A stretch of 64,000 nucleotides of DNA from JAWWPG01 sp033850885 (GTDB lineage: Bacteria > Actinomycetota > Actinomycetes > Propionibacteriales > Nocardioidaceae), in contig JAWWPG010000064.1 of the NCBI GenBank assembly GCA_033850885.1, forward strand, positions 124,001 through 188,000, given 5' to 3'. Below are positions 62,505 through 64,000 of this stretch, in pieces. How positions within the stretch are numbered: position 1 is the stretch's first letter; every line of letters starts with the position of its first letter. A program made the position numbers and the translations under genes. The notes under the pieces are model-generated. The model was not told where the DNA came from, made no database searches, and was given only the letters and a program-made list of their open reading frames with translations.

Positions 62505-63968
62505 GTGCCACGGAGGTTCGACGTCGTGATCATCGGAAGCGGCTTCTCGGGGCTGGGCATGGCCATCCGCCTCAAGCAGGCGGGTCGCCACGACTTCGTC
62601 ATCCTCGAGAAGGCGGAAGATCTCGGAGGCACCTGGCGCGACAACACCTACCCCGGGTGCGCATGCGACATCCCGTCGTACCTCTACTCCTTCTCGTTCG
62701 CCCAGAACCCTCGCTGGTCGCGCATGTTCTCCCCGCAGCCCGAGATCTTCGACTACCTCAAGGACTGCGTACGGCGGCATGGCCTCGAGCCTCACCTGCG
62801 CTACGGCGCGCGCGTCGTCCGCGCGCTCTTCGACCACACCGCCGGCGAGTGGGAGGTCGAGGTGGAGGGTTCCGAAAGCCTGCTCGGCCGGGTTCTGGTG
62901 GCCGGGGTCGGCGCCCTGCACCTGCCCAGGACGCCAGACCTGCCGGGACGCGAGACGTTCGCCGGGTCGACGTTCCACTCGGCGGCGTGGCGGCACGACC
63001 GGGACCTGTCGGGGCAGCGGGTCGCTGTCGTGGGCACGGGGGCAAGTGCCGTGCAGGTGGTTCCGGCGATCGCCGAGCGGGTCGCGCATCTCGACGTCTA
63101 CCAGCGGACGCCGGCCTGGGTGATCCCGAAGCCGGACCGGCCGATCAACCGAAGCGAGCGCCGGCTGTATGAGCGACACCCGTTCGCGCAGCGGGTGATG
63201 CGTGACCTGGTGTACTGGAACCTCGAGGCCCGCGGCGCTGGCTTCACGGTCTCGCCGAAGCTTCAGCCGATGGCCGAGCGGGTGTCGCGGCGGCATCTCG
63301 AGAAGCAGGTGCCGGACCCCGGCCTGCGGGCTCGGCTCACACCCGACTACCAGATGGGGTGCAAACGGGTGCTGCCGTCCAGCGCGTTCTACCCGGCGCT
63401 GCAGCGGCCTCAGGTCGATCTCGTGACGGAGGGGATCAGCTGCCTCACCCGAGGCGGGATCAGGGACATCGAGGGCACCGAGCGAGCCGCCGACACCATT
63501 GTGTTCGCCACCGGTTTCGACGTGCGGGCCAACCTGCGCCAGATCGAGATCATCGGCTCGGGGGGAGCCAGCCTCGAGGCGATCTGGGACCGGGAGGGGC
63601 TCAACGCCCACCTCGGCATCATGGTGTCCGGCTTCCCCAACCTCTTCCTCCTCCTCGGCCCCAACACCGGGCTCGGCCACAGCTCTGTCGTGTTCATGAT
63701 CGAGGCGCAGGTCGCGTTCGTACTGAGGGCCCTGCGGCTGCTCGACGAGTCGGGCGGGCGGCAGATCGACGTACACGCCGGCGCGCAACGCCGGTCGGTG
63801 CGCGCTGTTCAGAAGCGCCTCGCCGGGACGGTGTGGCAGTCCGGCTGCCGCAGCTGGTACCTCGACGAGAGCGGCCGGAACGACACGATCTGGCCCCGCT
63901 CCACCGTGCACTACTGGCTTGCGGTACGACTGATGCGGCGTCGCGACTACAGCCTCACGGGCGGCTAG
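62505..63968 (+). CDS. Flavin-containing (Baeyer-Villiger-like) monooxygenase
   Basis: 487 residues from GTG 62505. FAD-binding GSGFSGLGMAIRL near the N-terminus and the NADPH-binding GTGASAVQVVPAI (about 180) are the two Rossmann motifs. FAGSTFHSAAW is close to the Baeyer-Villiger fingerprint FxGxxxHxxxWP/D, with Arg in place of Pro. GTWRDNTYPGCACDIPSYLYS is a well-conserved block in this family. It oxidises ketones or heteroatoms with NADPH and oxygen, and the natural substrate is unknown. The remaining 63969-64000 is intergenic. Confidence 0.92.
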   Translation: MPRRFDVVIIGSGFSGLGMAIRLKQAGRHDFVILEKAEDLGGTWRDNTYPGCACDIPSYLYSFSFAQNPRWSRMFSPQPEIFDYLKDCVRRHGLEPHLRYGARVVRALFDHTAGEWEVEVEGSESLLGRVLVAGVGALHLPRTPDLPGRETFAGSTFHSAAWRHDRDLSGQRVAVVGTGASAVQVVPAIAERVAHLDVYQRTPAWVIPKPDRPINRSERRLYERHPFAQRVMRDLVYWNLEARGAGFTVSPKLQPMAERVSRRHLEKQVPDPGLRARLTPDYQMGCKRVLPSSAFYPALQRPQVDLVTEGISCLTRGGIRDIEGTERAADTIVFATGFDVRANLRQIEIIGSGGASLEAIWDREGLNAHLGIMVSGFPNLFLLLGPNTGLGHSSVVFMIEAQVAFVLRALRLLDESGGRQIDVHAGAQRRSVRAVQKRLAGTVWQSGCRSWYLDESGRNDTIWPRSTVHYWLAVRLMRRRDYSLTGG

Positions 63969-64000
63969 CCATAGGGGGCACGCTGCACCAGACTGGTCAC

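Overview
The window is about 64 kb of high-GC chromosomal DNA from an actinobacterium. The evidence is frequent GTG starts and ATGA/GTGA gene overlaps, a mycothiol S-conjugate amidase (Mca), an LpqY/SugABC-like sugar importer, a wax ester synthase/DGAT, and small families largely confined to Actinobacteria (DUF4245, DUF4307, DUF6542). From memory, the backbone order YchF - DUF6542 - IspH - XseA/XseB - DUF4245 - GlpX - FumC - PhoH2 - short prenyl transferase - thioredoxin-domain protein - Mca - DUF4307 - GreA - MetB matches the Mycobacterium tuberculosis Rv1112-to-Rv1079 region. Accessory modules have been slotted into it. The organism looks like a non-mycobacterial relative (Propionibacteriales or similar), but the sequence alone does not fix the genus.

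Layout. 1-3.7 kb: end of a succinate dehydrogenase/fumarate reductase operon (membrane anchor, flavoprotein, iron-sulfur subunit) plus a pterin dehydratase. 4.0-5.1 kb: a secreted protein with seven tryptophan-rich repeats, probably a seven-bladed beta-propeller. 5.1-8.3 kb: a gene-poor, lower-GC patch with a double helix-turn-helix protein, two tiny translationally coupled genes, strong hairpins and an orphan operator-like palindrome. 8.3-19.7 kb: ychF, a secreted GDPD-like protein, rmuC, DUF6542, ispH, xseAB, DUF4245, a complete molybdate operon (regulator-modABC) and glpX. 19.7-26.6 kb: MFS/MarR/hydrolase operon, WS/DGAT, PIG-L deacetylase, spermidine-synthase-like protein and ArfB-like rescue factor. 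26.6-35.8 kb: fumC, an SLT-domain protein, the four-gene sugar ABC importer, phoH2 and the prenyl transferase.

36-51 kb: the thioredoxin-domain protein, mca, DUF4307, greA, a repeat-rich spacer, a DrrAB-like ABC exporter, threonine ammonia-lyase divergent from a MarR-MFS pair, and a WYL regulator-metB-mutL operon. A cysteine hydrolase and a YdeI-like gene follow. 51-64 kb: redox and housekeeping genes: ADH-SDR pair, GNAT-Nudix fusion, msrA, TRAM-domain RNA methyltransferase, GT39-type membrane glycosyltransferase, CorA, glutathionyl-hydroquinone-reductase-like protein, serine hydrolase, LLM oxidoreductase and a Baeyer-Villiger-like monooxygenase.

Shared themes are respiration and TCA cycle (sdh, fumC), gluconeogenesis (glpX), molybdenum supply, thiol/redox defence (mca, msrA, GHQR-like) and drug or metabolite export under local MarR control. 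No rRNA, tRNA, CRISPR array, complete insertion sequence or replication origin was recognised.
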